From: Hamiltosporidium tvaerminnensis
Taxonomy: Eukaryota > Microsporidia > Dubosqiidae
Assembly: GCA_022605425.2 (NCBI GenBank)
Contig: CM061246.1
Location: 124,001-188,000, forward strand
Length of the DNA: 64,000 bases
Direction: 5' to 3'
The position numbers and the translations under genes are program-made. Within the stretch, counting starts at the first letter, position 1; the number at the start of each line of letters is the position of its first letter. Below are positions 51,387 to 61,942 of the stretch, piece after piece. Below the pieces are notes generated by a model. The model did not search any database. It saw nothing but the letters and a program-made list of their open reading frames with translations, and had not been told where the DNA came from.

Positions 51387-54214
51387 ATGGAAAAACAAGA
51401 TGAAATAGAACTAATCCTTACCAGATTATCAGAAGCATCTCCTCAAATACAAACCACATCCCTACAATGCCTACAAAACCTAATAACAACATCACCCATC
51501 GTATTCAACCACCCATCCTTAAAACAGACACTTACTGATATTCTTCCTTCTCTAGACACACAAAACCAAAAATATTTATCAGATCTTCTTAGTTTTCTGT
51601 ATGTCGTTGAAGAAAACGACAGAAGTCTCCATTACAGACTGAATGGTGGTGTTGTTCCTATTTATACGTGTAATCATCAATATGTTGTTAAATTGTTACA
51701 TTCTATTCTTGAAATATCACCACGTACGAGTGTAGAAGACATACCGGTTAATGAACTACGTGAAATAGCCAAGCATTACAACATAATAATGTCATCTTCT
51801 ACTTCCTCTTCCACTTCAAATACTTCCTCTTCTTCTGTTTCTCTCCCTCCATCTTCCTCTCTTCCACCCTCTTCTTCCCTCCCTCTTAATAATCTTTCAA
51901 ATAATTTGCTTATTCTTGCAGTTGAATGCATTTCTTTTTTATTTTCTCACAATTCTGAATGTGAAGGAATAGATTTTCTTTTGGAATTAAATTTACTTTT
52001 TCTTGTCACAGAATATATAAACAGTCACAATTTTCAAAGAATAAAATTATATTTAAGTGAGATGTCTTATTATATACCAATAGGACACGAATTAATTTCA
52101 ATTTATACTGAACATAAGTGTTATGTAGATTTATTATTATTACATCTCAAATCTAATGACATATCTCATTGTATTCATGTGTTTAATATGGATATGCCTT
52201 ATAAAACGAGGTTACAGTGTGCTTTTATATTGGGAAGACTTGGGTTAGGAGACAGATTATTGGGGGTGTGAATAACACCCCGTTAATTACTGCAGCTTTA
52301 TCTAACACCCTTCTTTCTAAGACATTAAATTTTGTATTTGAAGATTTAGAAATAACACCTCCCAAACACATAACCGAATTTATAAAAGGAACCAATTTGT
52401 TGAAGCAGGACAAGGATTTAGCTTTAAAATCCTTTGTGTCTGTTTGTATTTCTAATGGGTTGGTACATATGGGATATACAAGAGATTTATTGTTTTTTCC
52501 TGGAGAAGAAGACAGTCACGAGCATCAAATAGAAGCGGGTCTTTTAAAAAGTGACAGAACCGAGTTAATCAGTTTACTTGGGTCGATGGGACTGATTTAT
52601 AGTTTTACAGGTAAAGGAATTGAAATTTTTAATGATGCAATATTTAATGGCGGTCCTTTTAGAAAAATGGGTGGTATTTTAGGTATGGCGATAGCTCAAG
52701 GTAAATTATACGATGAGAGTCACACTTTGATGGCAATTGTTAACGATTTAGAAAGTACAGAAAGTTTTATAGAAAAGCTTGTAATTCTTCTTTCTATAAA
52801 TATTGTGTATTGTAATACCAACAACGAAATGGCCGCAGAATTTATTGTAGATTTTATTTCTTGTACTGACAGCAGTGAAGTGATTGGTTATGGAATATTT
52901 GTGTTAGGCAGTGTTAAATGTGGTGTTGGTGATACAAGTATATTTGTTATTATGAGAGAGTTGTTGAGTAAGATTGATGTTAGTAATGGATTCTATTCCT
53001 ATGCACTTCTTGGTATGGGACTTCTATTTCTTGGATGTGGTGGTGAAATATTGGCTGATCAGTTTGGTTTAAGTATATCTGAGATACAAAACCAAGCTGT
53101 TATTTCAAATTGTGGTGATATAGAAGAAGAAATTAAGAGTGAAGAATCTGAGAACAAGTATTTTGGGAGTAAATCTGAGAATAAGTCAGGGAATAAATCT
53201 GGGAACAAATCTGGGAATAACAAAGACAATAACAAACCCAATAACAAACCAAATAACAAAGATATTAAAGATACCAAACATAAAGACAATAATGATGAAA
53301 ATATTCTTCACAGCAGTGACAATTTCATTGAAGGTGAAAATTCCTTTTCTTTTTTACCTCGTCCTGTACAAGTAATAATCAAGGGATGTGTATTTGTAGG
53401 AACAGGAAATACAACTCTTATAGAATCTATTCTAAGTGAGTGTATATCTTGTATGGATGATAAAATATTAATCGCTTGTTCTTTTATTTCTATTGCCTTA
53501 ATTTCTATGGGAGATGATTTGTGTGTAAAAATGGTTTTTAGATTATTAACTAGTTCTTGTTTATTAGAGAGTGGATATGTAAAACAAATGGTTAATATAT
53601 GTCTTGCCTTGTTATTTCCTAGTACCTGTGATTTAGATGTTATAGATTTTATAGGTAAACAAATTCATAGTCCTGATGAAGATATAATGTTAAGTGCTAT
53701 TGGTTCTTTAGGTGTTATTGGTAGTGGAAGTAATAACAGTAAAATTTCTAATTTATATGAATCTCTTTACAGTTACCATGGAAAGAATTTAAAGGTAATT
53801 TTTCTTGTTAAGGTAGTTCAAGGGTTATTACACTTAGGTAAGGGAATTTATGGGTTAAAGTGTTGGGGGTATGATAAGAGGGTGTTATTTAAGAGAGGTA
53901 TTATAGGGGTGTTATCTTACTTATGGTTATTTATAGGTGATGGTAGTTTAGGTGTTAAATATCCTTTTATGTTATATAATATAGTAACAGGTGTTAGTCC
54001 TAAGTATGTTGTTACAGTGGATGAAGAGGGTAATTATTTGAAGGGAGGTGTTAAGGTAGGTAATGATGTTAATGTTGTTGGAGTAGCTGGGCATCCTAGA
54101 AGGATATGTGGTGTACAGGTTCATAATTTACCTGTTATATTGGGAGAAGGTGAGAGAGCTGAGGTTGAGGATTGTGGGGATGTTGTTTATGTTGAAGATG
54201 TTGTTGTTGTGTAA
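51387..54214 (+). CDS. RPN1: 26S proteasome regulatory subunit Rpn1 (frame interrupted)
   Basis: Scaffold of the 19S base that docks ubiquitin receptors. Two frames, 51387-52271 and the open frame ending at 54214, make one gene. The second contains Rpn1 landmarks: 'LVHMGYTRDLLFF', 'LISLLGSMGLIYSFTGKGIE' (PC repeats with GxxxG-type Gly), 'VFVGTGNTTLIESILSE', 'GSLGVIGSGSNNSKISNLYE', 'KVVQGLLHLGKG', 'SPKYVVTVDEEGNYLKGGVK' and 'VAGHPRRICGVQVHNLPVIL' followed by GERAEVED. An N/K-rich insertion sits at about 53150-53290 where yeast Rpn1 also has a charged insert, and a Ser-rich tract at 51790-51880. Rpn2 is excluded by the C-terminus. The frame changes by -1 at the G5 run 52262-52266 inside the hairpin GGGGTGT-GAATA-ACACCCC, and similarity to Rpn1 resumes at once. 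Confidence 0.93.
52262..52281 (+). other. Frameshift site and hairpin in Rpn1
   Basis: The first frame ends GGG GTG TGA. The following homologous frame is -1, so one additional G in the five-G run would restore it. The run opens a perfect 7-bp stem (GGGGTGT 52263-52269, ACACCCC 52275-52281) with loop GAATA. Confidence 0.75.
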
Positions 54215-54314
54215 TAAAGAGATGTTCTTTTAGATTTTATTTATTTATATTTGTATGATGTGGAGCTTTGTCTTAGGTTTTCTTGTATTTTGTTTATTTA
54301 TTTATTCTTTTTTT

Positions 54315-54480
54315 TGTCTTATATTTTGTTTATGCGTTTGTAAGTTTAAATTTTTTTTAAAGTGGTTTTTTTATAGGTTCGGTAAGAGTCTGTAAGGTTG
54401 TCTTATATTTTGTTTATGCGTTTGTAAGTTTAAATTTTTTTTAAAGTGGTTTTTTTATAGGTTTGGTAAGAGTCTGTAGA
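54315..54480. repeat. Tandem duplication, period 84 bp, in the Rpn1-Elp2 gap
   Basis: Two nearly identical units (54315-54398 and 54399-54480) containing 'TGTCTTATATTTTGTTTATG' and 'CGTTTGTAAGTTTAAA', followed by a T-run, 'AAAGTGGTTTTTTTATAGGT' and 'GGTAAGAGTCTGTA'. They lie between convergent genes, where both transcripts should end. Confidence 0.9.
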
Positions 54481-54621
54481 GTTAAATTTTTTAATAGTTT
54501 TTTAGTTATAAAATTGGTTTTTTTTTAGAATGTTTTATTTACTTAAAGATTATTTATATAAGAGTTATATGTTTAATACAAATTAAAGTGTTTTTAAAAA
54601 TATAAAATATTTTTTTATTTT

Positions 54622-56595
54622 TTATATGGAAATTTGAAAAACTTGTATTAAAGAATCTTTACCACCGGTGGCTAGAAGAGTACCATGTTGATCAAATTCC
54701 AAAACATTGATACGGTTGGTGTGTGCTTGTATCTTACTATGGAATACTATTTGATTATAAAATGTGTATAAAAATATCTCGCCGTTTTCTGTTCCGATTG
54801 CTAGTATTTTATTACCGAATGAGATTGTGGTTGCTTCGGATGTAAAAGTATTTTCAAATATTAATTTAAGTGTTGGTATTTGATAAATGAATACTTTTTT
54901 GTCTCGAGACACTGTGGCAACTAAATTTTCGGTTGGTGAGAAACTACAGTCCCATATGCATCTTTTATGGTCAGTGAGTGTTTGGAGAAGAGATATGTAT
55001 GGGTATGTGGTGGTTACTTTATAAATACTTGCTGTTTTGTCTCTGGAAACTGCCATTAAATAGTTGAATTGGGGTGAGAATCTTATACGTTGGATTCCTA
55101 GTCGGTGAACTTTTATGTAATTTAATTTTTGAAACGAATGAGAAGTAATAAAAATGCCTGAGAAATCTAAAGACGAAGATTTGTTGACTGATGCGATGAA
55201 ATATGGTGAGACGGCGATATCTTCAATTTCAAAGTAATGAATAAATATTTTGGATATTTCGTGAAAGAGTGTGGAGTGTGTCAGAGTGTATTCGTTTATT
55301 TGTAAATCCGATGTGTGATAGTCATTGGATATTTCGTTGGTCAGTGAAAGTTCTGAGTGGATGGATTTTGGTTTATAAATTTTTAAATCTGATTGGTGAC
55401 TGATCGTTGAAAAATCGAATTCGTGATTCTTTATAAAAATTTGTGTGGCCTGGAAAACACGAAGTTGGGTTTCTTGGCCGGCGCTGATAAAACTAAAGGT
55501 GTCTTTTTTTAGAAACCGTGCTACTTTTAAAGGATATCCGTGTATTTGTGCGCGTGCTATTTCTTTTTGCGAATTTATATTAAATATACGGGCTGTGGAG
55601 TCCAAGGATGTAGAGAGAAGATAGTTGTTGTACCAATCGAGACTTGTTATTTCGTCTTGGTGTCCTGAGGTGCAGTAGACCAGAGAATTTGATGTGTATT
55701 TGTAAAAACCACCAAAGTAGGATAAACAAAATAGACTGTCTTTAGATTTTACGATGTCAAAAAAACCCTGGTTTTTCGATGCGATCCCGCCTAATCTAAT
55801 ATCGTTGGACCAATCGTTGTTTTTATATTTCCATAAAATACAAGAATCATCTTGAGAAACAGAATAAATGTCGTCTTCTTCTGTCCAAATACAATTATAA
55901 ATCCAATCTCTATGGCCAGAGAGTGTCTTTACGAGTGTAATTGAATATGATGTGTGATCCATAATAAATAATTTATCACCGTTTTCATTTCTGTTTATTT
56001 TCCATATTTTTATAAATTTGTCTTGAGATGCTGTCAAAAAATATATATCTTCTTTGATATAGTGACACTTTATAGTTGTAATACTGTCTTTATGAGCATT
56101 AAATGTAAGTTTTGGTGTAAAATTTGAATTATTTATTTGAAAAACAATAATATTGCCAGAATATGTTCCAGTCACTTGTAAATATTCATTGTTTAGGTAA
56201 AATATGTCTCCACAAGTTATAAGTTCGTTTTTAATTTCAAAATATTTTACTGCTTTTGATTCTAGAAAATATATTTTGTTAAAACTTCCACAAATATAAA
56301 TATCTTTGTGTGGTATTTTAGAGATTAATTGGACTGAGTCATCAAGTTTAAATGTTTTTAACTGTTGATGTGTATAAAAATCGTAAACGTTTATGTTTCC
56401 TTGATCGTCACCAGCGATAATCATATCATCTATACAATTCAAAACAGTTATAAGAGATTGATTGGTGATTATTACTTCCTTTTTATTTTTAAGAAGAATG
56501 ATATTATTTTTTGCTGCAAATATAAGTGTATCGTTATAATAACAAGTTACATGGTTTCTTCTTGTAGAGCCAGCAGCTAAAAATATATTTTCCAT
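54622..56595 (-). CDS. ELP2: Elongator complex subunit 2 (WD40)
   Basis: Double beta-propeller subunit of Elongator, which modifies wobble uridines of tRNAs. 657 residues. The N-terminus 'AAGSTRRNHVTCYYNDTLIF' followed by 'AAKNNIILL' is the typical Elp2 start. Propeller 1 has 'TLSGHRDWIYNCIW' then 'DDSCILWKYKNNDWSNDIRL' with 'GGIASKNQGFFD', and then 'TSGHQDEITSLDWYNNYLLS' with 'SLDSTARIF' and 'ARAQIHGYPLKVARFL', a segment specific to Elp2. Propeller 2 ends with 'LGIQRIRFSPQFNYLMAVSR', 'DHKRCIWDCSFSP' and 'FDQHGTLLATGGKDSLIQVF'. It is shorter than yeast Elp2 (788), mostly in loops. The start follows a CCC signal 7 bases upstream. Presence of Elp2 implies a multi-subunit Elongator in this organism. 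Confidence 0.92.
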   Translation of the reverse strand: MENIFLAAGSTRRNHVTCYYNDTLIFAAKNNIILLKNKKEVIITNQSLITVLNCIDDMIIAGDDQGNINVYDFYTHQQLKTFKLDDSVQLISKIPHKDIYICGSFNKIYFLESKAVKYFEIKNELITCGDIFYLNNEYLQVTGTYSGNIIVFQINNSNFTPKLTFNAHKDSITTIKCHYIKEDIYFLTASQDKFIKIWKINRNENGDKLFIMDHTSYSITLVKTLSGHRDWIYNCIWTEEDDIYSVSQDDSCILWKYKNNDWSNDIRLGGIASKNQGFFDIVKSKDSLFCLSYFGGFYKYTSNSLVYCTSGHQDEITSLDWYNNYLLSTSLDSTARIFNINSQKEIARAQIHGYPLKVARFLKKDTFSFISAGQETQLRVFQATQIFIKNHEFDFSTISHQSDLKIYKPKSIHSELSLTNEISNDYHTSDLQINEYTLTHSTLFHEISKIFIHYFEIEDIAVSPYFIASVNKSSSLDFSGIFITSHSFQKLNYIKVHRLGIQRIRFSPQFNYLMAVSRDKTASIYKVTTTYPYISLLQTLTDHKRCIWDCSFSPTENLVATVSRDKKVFIYQIPTLKLIFENTFTSEATTISFGNKILAIGTENGEIFLYTFYNQIVFHSKIQAHTNRINVLEFDQHGTLLATGGKDSLIQVFQISI

Positions 56596-56602
56596 TAATA
56601 AT

Positions 56603-56605
56603 GGG
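56603..56605 (-). promoter_or_regulatory. CCC start-proximal signal of ELP2
   Basis: Reads AACCCATTATTAATGG on the minus strand. Confidence 0.6.
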
Positions 56606-56714
56606 TTTTCTAAATATTTTATTTTCCAAGAATTTAAATCAATTTTAATTTTGCGAAATTATAAAAAAACTATTTAAAAATAAAAAATTGAAGATTTTTG
56701 TTTCAAGATACTTA

Positions 56715-57710
56715 AATTATTTAATAAAATTCTGGGTTAAAATATTTTTACCATTTTTATATGTTTTCTTCTACCTCTTTAACCAATTTTGTTTCTTCTT
56801 CCGAATCCGACTCTTTATTTATGTTATTGGTCGGTTCCTCTAAAGTGGTTCCTCCTTGTGAAATAAAGGGTGCTTTATTTTTTGGTTTAAAATTTTTTGC
56901 ACCATCTTATTCTCTCTTCTCTTCTTTTGAAGGGGGTGTTGGATCCTCATGCATCTCTGCTCTCATAATAACACCCATTGACGCTCTCTCCCAGCTCTCT
57001 TCGGCATTTAGTCCTGACTCAAGTCCTCTTCGTCGATCAGAAGAAATTGTTTCGACGGTCTTCTTAAGTACTATAGACTGAATGTATACCTCTACTTTAT
57101 GTGTATTTCTAGTTTTTTAAGATAAGATTTATGGTATTTTGTCACAATACTGTCCCAGGTCATCACATGGGATTATCTCAACATTACACTTATAAATAAG
57201 ACCTAACTCATTGGCTAGCAGGTCATACTTCCTAAGTTTTTCCGTTTCAACTATTTGAAGTGAATTTTGGGAAGTGATTCCTACTTTAATGTGTGTTATC
57301 TTATTCTTCTTCTTATCTAAAATAAATATTTCGGGTCTGTTATTCCGAATTTTAACATCAGTTTTTATTCTGGTGTTCACTCTTATCTCTGCATACTCAT
57401 TATCAAAAATTTCTTGAACTGAGTGATACCTAATTCGTTTTAAAGACTTAAACTTATATCTATTTAAGAGATGTAAGTGTAGGCATCTAACCACCTCATT
57501 ATGCCGTCTGGTGTAGTCAGGACCTAGAATTTTTTCACATTTAGTTGCTAGATGATCTACAGTCTTACCAGACTTCCCGCATTGTTGACACATACCATCT
57601 GCTCCCCATAATACATTTCTATCCTGGATATAGCAGAACACTGCTTTATTTCGTGGCCTAATATTCCCTTTAAGATACTTAATAATTTTATTAGAAAATA
57701 ATATTTACTG
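56715..57710 (-). mobile_element. LINE L, copy L4 (best view of the C-terminal ORF)
   Basis: The minus-strand frame reads, from about 57700, 'LKGNIRPRNKAVFCYIQDRN', then a CCHC knuckle C-x2-C-x8-H-x4-C ('CQQCGKSGKTVDHLATKC'), 'RRHNEVVRC' and 'RIKTDVKIRNNRPEIFILDK' leading to 'KVGITSQNSLQIVETEKLRK'. This is the knuckle plus restriction-like endonuclease layout of R2/R4/Dong-type LINEs. The endonuclease motif reads RPE...KVG where an active copy would be expected to have RPD...(E)V, and a frameshift near 57170 separates the final 'WDGIVTK' segment. It is 5'-truncated and inactive. Confidence 0.85.
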
Positions 57711-59204
57711 AATAATTATAAGTATTAATTTGAACGAAGTTCTTAGGAAATGGTTTGGAATAATTAGATCAATTTTTATTTAAATATTTGTTATTAACCT
57801 ACTATTTACCCGAAATAATTAATTTGTATTTGGATGGTATAAGAACGAGTCTGGATTTAAAACCAATATTGATTTAATAGATACAAAATAATTTTAATGA
57901 TTTAGTTAAAATTTTTATGTTAAAAATACGACTGCTATTTTAAAGAAAGATATCTTATCTCTAGATAAGTCAAATTTCAAAAAATTAAATAAGAATTTGT
58001 CACTTACGGCGATTTCCTGGTCCTTAATACTTTTAAAAAAACGAATTTGTGAGATCAACTTTTTTATCAAAACTGATAGTTTTTTTCAAATCGTAAAAAA
58101 TGATAATTTACTCATCTATGGCTAAATTGAAAATATTTCGGTTGAGGCTAAATAAAAAAAGAGTAATCGTTCAAAGTATTCTTTATGTTAAAAGAAGAAA
58201 CCTTCTATTATTGTTTATATCTCTTTAATAAAAATTATTTTGTTTTTAATACAATTAATTAGATTTTAGAATTTTTTAATAGAATATATTGAGTCTAATT
58301 TTAATGATAATACGAATTAATTTATTTCTGAATATTTTGTAGAAAAAAATTTAAAAAAGAGAATTCTGTTAATATTATTTCATTAAGCTGTTGGTTTAAG
58401 TCTATAATTAACCAAAAAAGAAAAATAAAATAATATTTCTAATAATCTATCTTTAATTTATATTTGAGTTACTTTAATTTATATACTTCGATTTATAAGA
58501 TCTTTTTTTTCGATAATCTGTTGGAAGATAGACGACCAAGAAATATCGTTAAGAAAAAGGATTAATGAAAAAAGGATTTTAACAAAGACTAAAGTCATAT
58601 ATATATGTAACACAGTCTATTTTATCATTGGTTTGCCGCAAAACACAGTATACCATCTTATTTTTGTTCAATGATGTGTTTGTCTGGATATCGAAATTTA
58701 ACTACGACGGACTTGCGTCTGACTTTTGGCGTTCACTTTTTTTCGTTTTAATTAGATGCTTTGTATTGGGCTGAAAACTGAACTATCGAGATCAAAATTT
58801 GAAATGCGCTTTAATAAAATGGGAATGATTTAATTCTTTTCGAATCTTGTTCGTATCTGTAGTAAAAAAAAACGATTAAAACAGTGCAATTATGGGTTGG
58901 TGCAAAATTTTTGGAAAGGATAAAGTTTCCACGATTTCATTTGTACAGTAAAGTACTGAGAATAATTTTTAATTACTTATTTCAAAATTCTTTGAATTAA
59001 AAGATCAGAAACCTCATAAAAAATTGTAAAAAAAGCAAGAAAAGTTTGTTCGAACCAACACAAAAAAAATAATTATTTATCTTTCATTTTTTGAAACGAA
59101 AGCGATTAATAATGTCTACTTAGAATTTCATTTGTTAATAATTTTGAAATATATTTTAAATATACTTTAACTGAAGAAATATTCCTTATCTTTGTATATT
59201 CATC
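57711..59204. other. Gene-poor AT-rich region
   Basis: 1.5 kb with no supported gene. The stretch 58600-58960 is less AT-rich and may be decayed repeat sequence, but I cannot place it. Confidence 0.4.
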
Positions 59205-59429
59205 ATTCATTCATCCTTAACACTACAGCCCCGTAAGCCTTGGTCTCCCTTATTTATACCGCCCACCAGCCTTTTTCCAGTGGGTTTGTTTACTTATCGG
59301 GTTTCGTAACAAGGTAGTTTTAAGAGCGGGTTGTTAGCCCTACGCCCAACATGAAGGATCAGTCTATTTTAGTCGCCTCTTAAGACAAGCAGAGAATAAT
59401 ACATGCCATTCTGCTCCCTGCATCGAGGG
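59205..59429 (-). mobile_element. Element B4
   Basis: Fourth copy of the SINE-like element, inverted relative to B1: 'ATTCATTCATCCTTAACACT', 'CGGGTTTCGTAACAAGGTAG', 'GGTTGTTAGCCCTACGCCCA' and 'TTTAGTCGCCTCTTAAGACA' are present. No clear target-site duplication. Confidence 0.85.
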
Positions 59430-60162
59430 AAACCATTATAATCTCATGAAACTCTTAATTTTAGTAATTTCTAGTCTATTAATTTTAGGATTTTTTTTAT
59501 TTAAATCAAAATTCTTTTCGTCATACTAATACTATAAGAAGAGGTTGTTCAGATTCATGTTTACAGGTTGTATATTTATCGTTCTTACTTTTGTAAAGTA
59601 TCATGGGCTCTAAAATTAGCTTCTTAATGAAATTCAGAAATTATCTTATCGAATAACGTTTTAAGCTTAACTCAACTATAGTATATTTCTTCTCGGTGAT
59701 TTTATAATTCGTCGAGAGATAATTAAAAACAAAAAAAATAACTATCTTATCTTTGGCATAAAATATTTAATAATTTTTTAGGTGTCCGAATATTTTGGCA
59801 TTTTAAAAAGATATCAGTCCAAATGTATTACTAGAGGCTATAAACAAACGCAATAAGGAACAATATAGACAGAAAATATTATAACTCATTATTTCCAGCA
59901 AAAAGATTTAAATTCTTATTAAAAATATTATAAAAATTTAGAATATTTTGTGTGTCCGGATATTTATTTGACATACAATACAGTATTTGAAAAAATAATC
60001 TAACAAAAAATTTCTCAAGAGTAATATATAAAGTCATTATCTGATATTTTCAAGAGCTAGTGTGTTTGAACTGTTTAAAGGGTTCTTTATATTTTTTTTG
60101 AAAGGGTTATCTTCTTTAATCCAAGGCTTATCTTAAAATTGCTTATTATCGTCAAAGGTTTC
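59430..60162. other. Gene-poor AT-rich region
   Basis: Nothing recognised. Confidence 0.35.
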
Positions 60163-60875
60163 AGGTAATAAAGGAAAGATGACCACATTTCGAGCTATCT
60201 ACTAGGCGACGATTAAGTAAAATTGGTGCAAAAATCATTATTTTGGTTTTTTGGGATGAAAAATACACCATGTTTTGCGGCTCTATATGGGAATTAGAAA
60301 TGAAAAGTAGATCTAAAAAATTATGAAAATTTTTGTGAAAAGAAATTAATGGCTTTTTATGTTACAAGAATGAAAAAAAGTTCTTGGCAGTAATCTCTAC
60401 CTAAAATAATGAACCACTAGCTCTTGCTCACTCGGGTTTAAAGGCTTAGCTCTTAAGAGAAACAAAACACCTTCTTTCGAAAGCCAAGAATCTTAACCAA
60501 CAGGTTATAATAGTTATTATGTCATTGAAACCTCCAGACTATCTTCATATAAGTCATAAGAATATTACCTATGTGGTAGTTAATTCGGTTCGGGAAGCAA
60601 AGTGAAGGCAGCAGGGGTGCTGGTCTTTGGATACAAGGGTAATATTCGGCAAAAATCGCATACCATGCACCTATATTAACAAACTCGGATAATTTCCGCA
60701 TTCATTAAAATATTTCAATGATTTTTTAAAGAAAATCTCTGAGATATAGCTATTTTTAGGATACCGATGGAGTTTTGGGTTAGGAATTATTTATGTTAAG
60801 CCTAGAACTGCGTTAATTTCATGCCAACCATATAGCTTTGTTATTTTATAAAAGGATTTACTTTTCGAATAAGGA
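60163..60875 (+). mobile_element. Element A, decayed copy A9
   Basis: Full-length but mutated: start 'GGTAATAAAGGAAAGATGACC', middle 'CTAGCTCTTGCTCACTCGGGT', 'ATGTCATTGAAACCTCCAGA', 'GTTAATTCGGTTCGGGAAGC' and 3' part 'GCCTAGAACTGCGTTAATTTC'. It ends near 'AAAAGGATTTACTTTTCGAA'. Confidence 0.75.
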
Positions 60876-61935
60876 GATTAGCGTGTGTATTTACGTTTTT
60901 TATATCAATTTTTCGGAAAAGAGTTTTTGATTTTAAATTCTACCTTTGATCATAAAAATCGGTCTATTTTAATTGTGTCACATGACCAAGGAAATTACAA
61001 GGCGAATTTATAAACTTCTTATTCTTTGGTAAGTATATTTAGTTCCATCATTTCATATACACTTAATCAAATAAAAAACAGAGTTAAAAAATGTATCCAA
61101 TATATTTAAGAAAAAACATTCAATACAACTCATTGGTTTGACTTTAAGATATAATATTTAAAAATCATATTAAATAATTTACAGATTTTATTATTGTGTT
61201 GAACAATTTATATCTTTTAAATTGAAAATATTTCTAAAATGAATGTATCAATTGGTCCAATTAAATTCAAAAGATCAAGTCAATTTTGGTTTAGTAAAAC
61301 TAATTAGAGCTAAAAAATACCAAATATATTCAAAAATATCATGCAAGGATGTAAATGAATGAAAACATATATATAAACTCTCTGTATTCTCTGTATATAT
61401 GCCCGAATTTATATGAGAATACCAAATTAAAATATTTGGAATGGTTATATGTATCAAGAAAGATTTCTAATCAATAAAGTCGATTAAAAGTATAAAATGT
61501 GAATTCAACATAATTAGTAGGTTTGTAGCTAAAATATTTAAATTTGAAATAAATTTTAATTTTGAATTACATGCAATATATGTAGCTTTTGAAACTTTTA
61601 AATAATTTAACTAAATAATTATAAATAGATTTATTTTTAAGGTTTTGAAAAGATTTTCTACATTCCTCAAAGCTAAATATAATTGCCAGGTGTGTCGTTT
61701 TTTTAGTATCTGATTTGCCTAATCTAACCAAATGGTTTATTTATGTAGCAAAATGAATAAATAAATAATAAATAAACAAAGAAACCTAAGAGTAAAAGTC
61801 TCTTCAAAAATATTTTTTTATAAAAAAACAAATCATTTTTTTCTATAAAATTCTTTAAAAAAAAATAACAAATAAATTTACTTTTAAAATCGATTTCTGA
61901 ATAAATAAAACCTTTTTTAAACAAGAAATTGTGTA
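60876..61935. other. Gene-poor upstream region of Rpt5
   Basis: AT-rich, no gene supported; short frames lack start signals. Confidence 0.4.
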
Positions 61936-61939
61936 CCCC
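61936..61939 (+). promoter_or_regulatory. CCCC start-proximal signal of RPT5
   Basis: TACCCCTTTATGTC; the signal ends 3 bases before the ATG at 61943 and rules out the upstream GTG of the open frame as the start. Confidence 0.6.
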
Positions 61940-61942
61940 TTT

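Noticed and set aside
59300-59320. SSU rRNA 3' end (TCGTAACAAGGTAG in elements B3 and B4)
   Set aside because: It matches the universal SSU 3' motif over ~14 bases, but the flanks do not fit rRNA and the motif is part of a repeated mobile element.
61931-61942. GTG start for Rpt5
   Set aside because: A CCCC signal falls inside the proposed extension and ATG 61943 gives a normal N-terminus.
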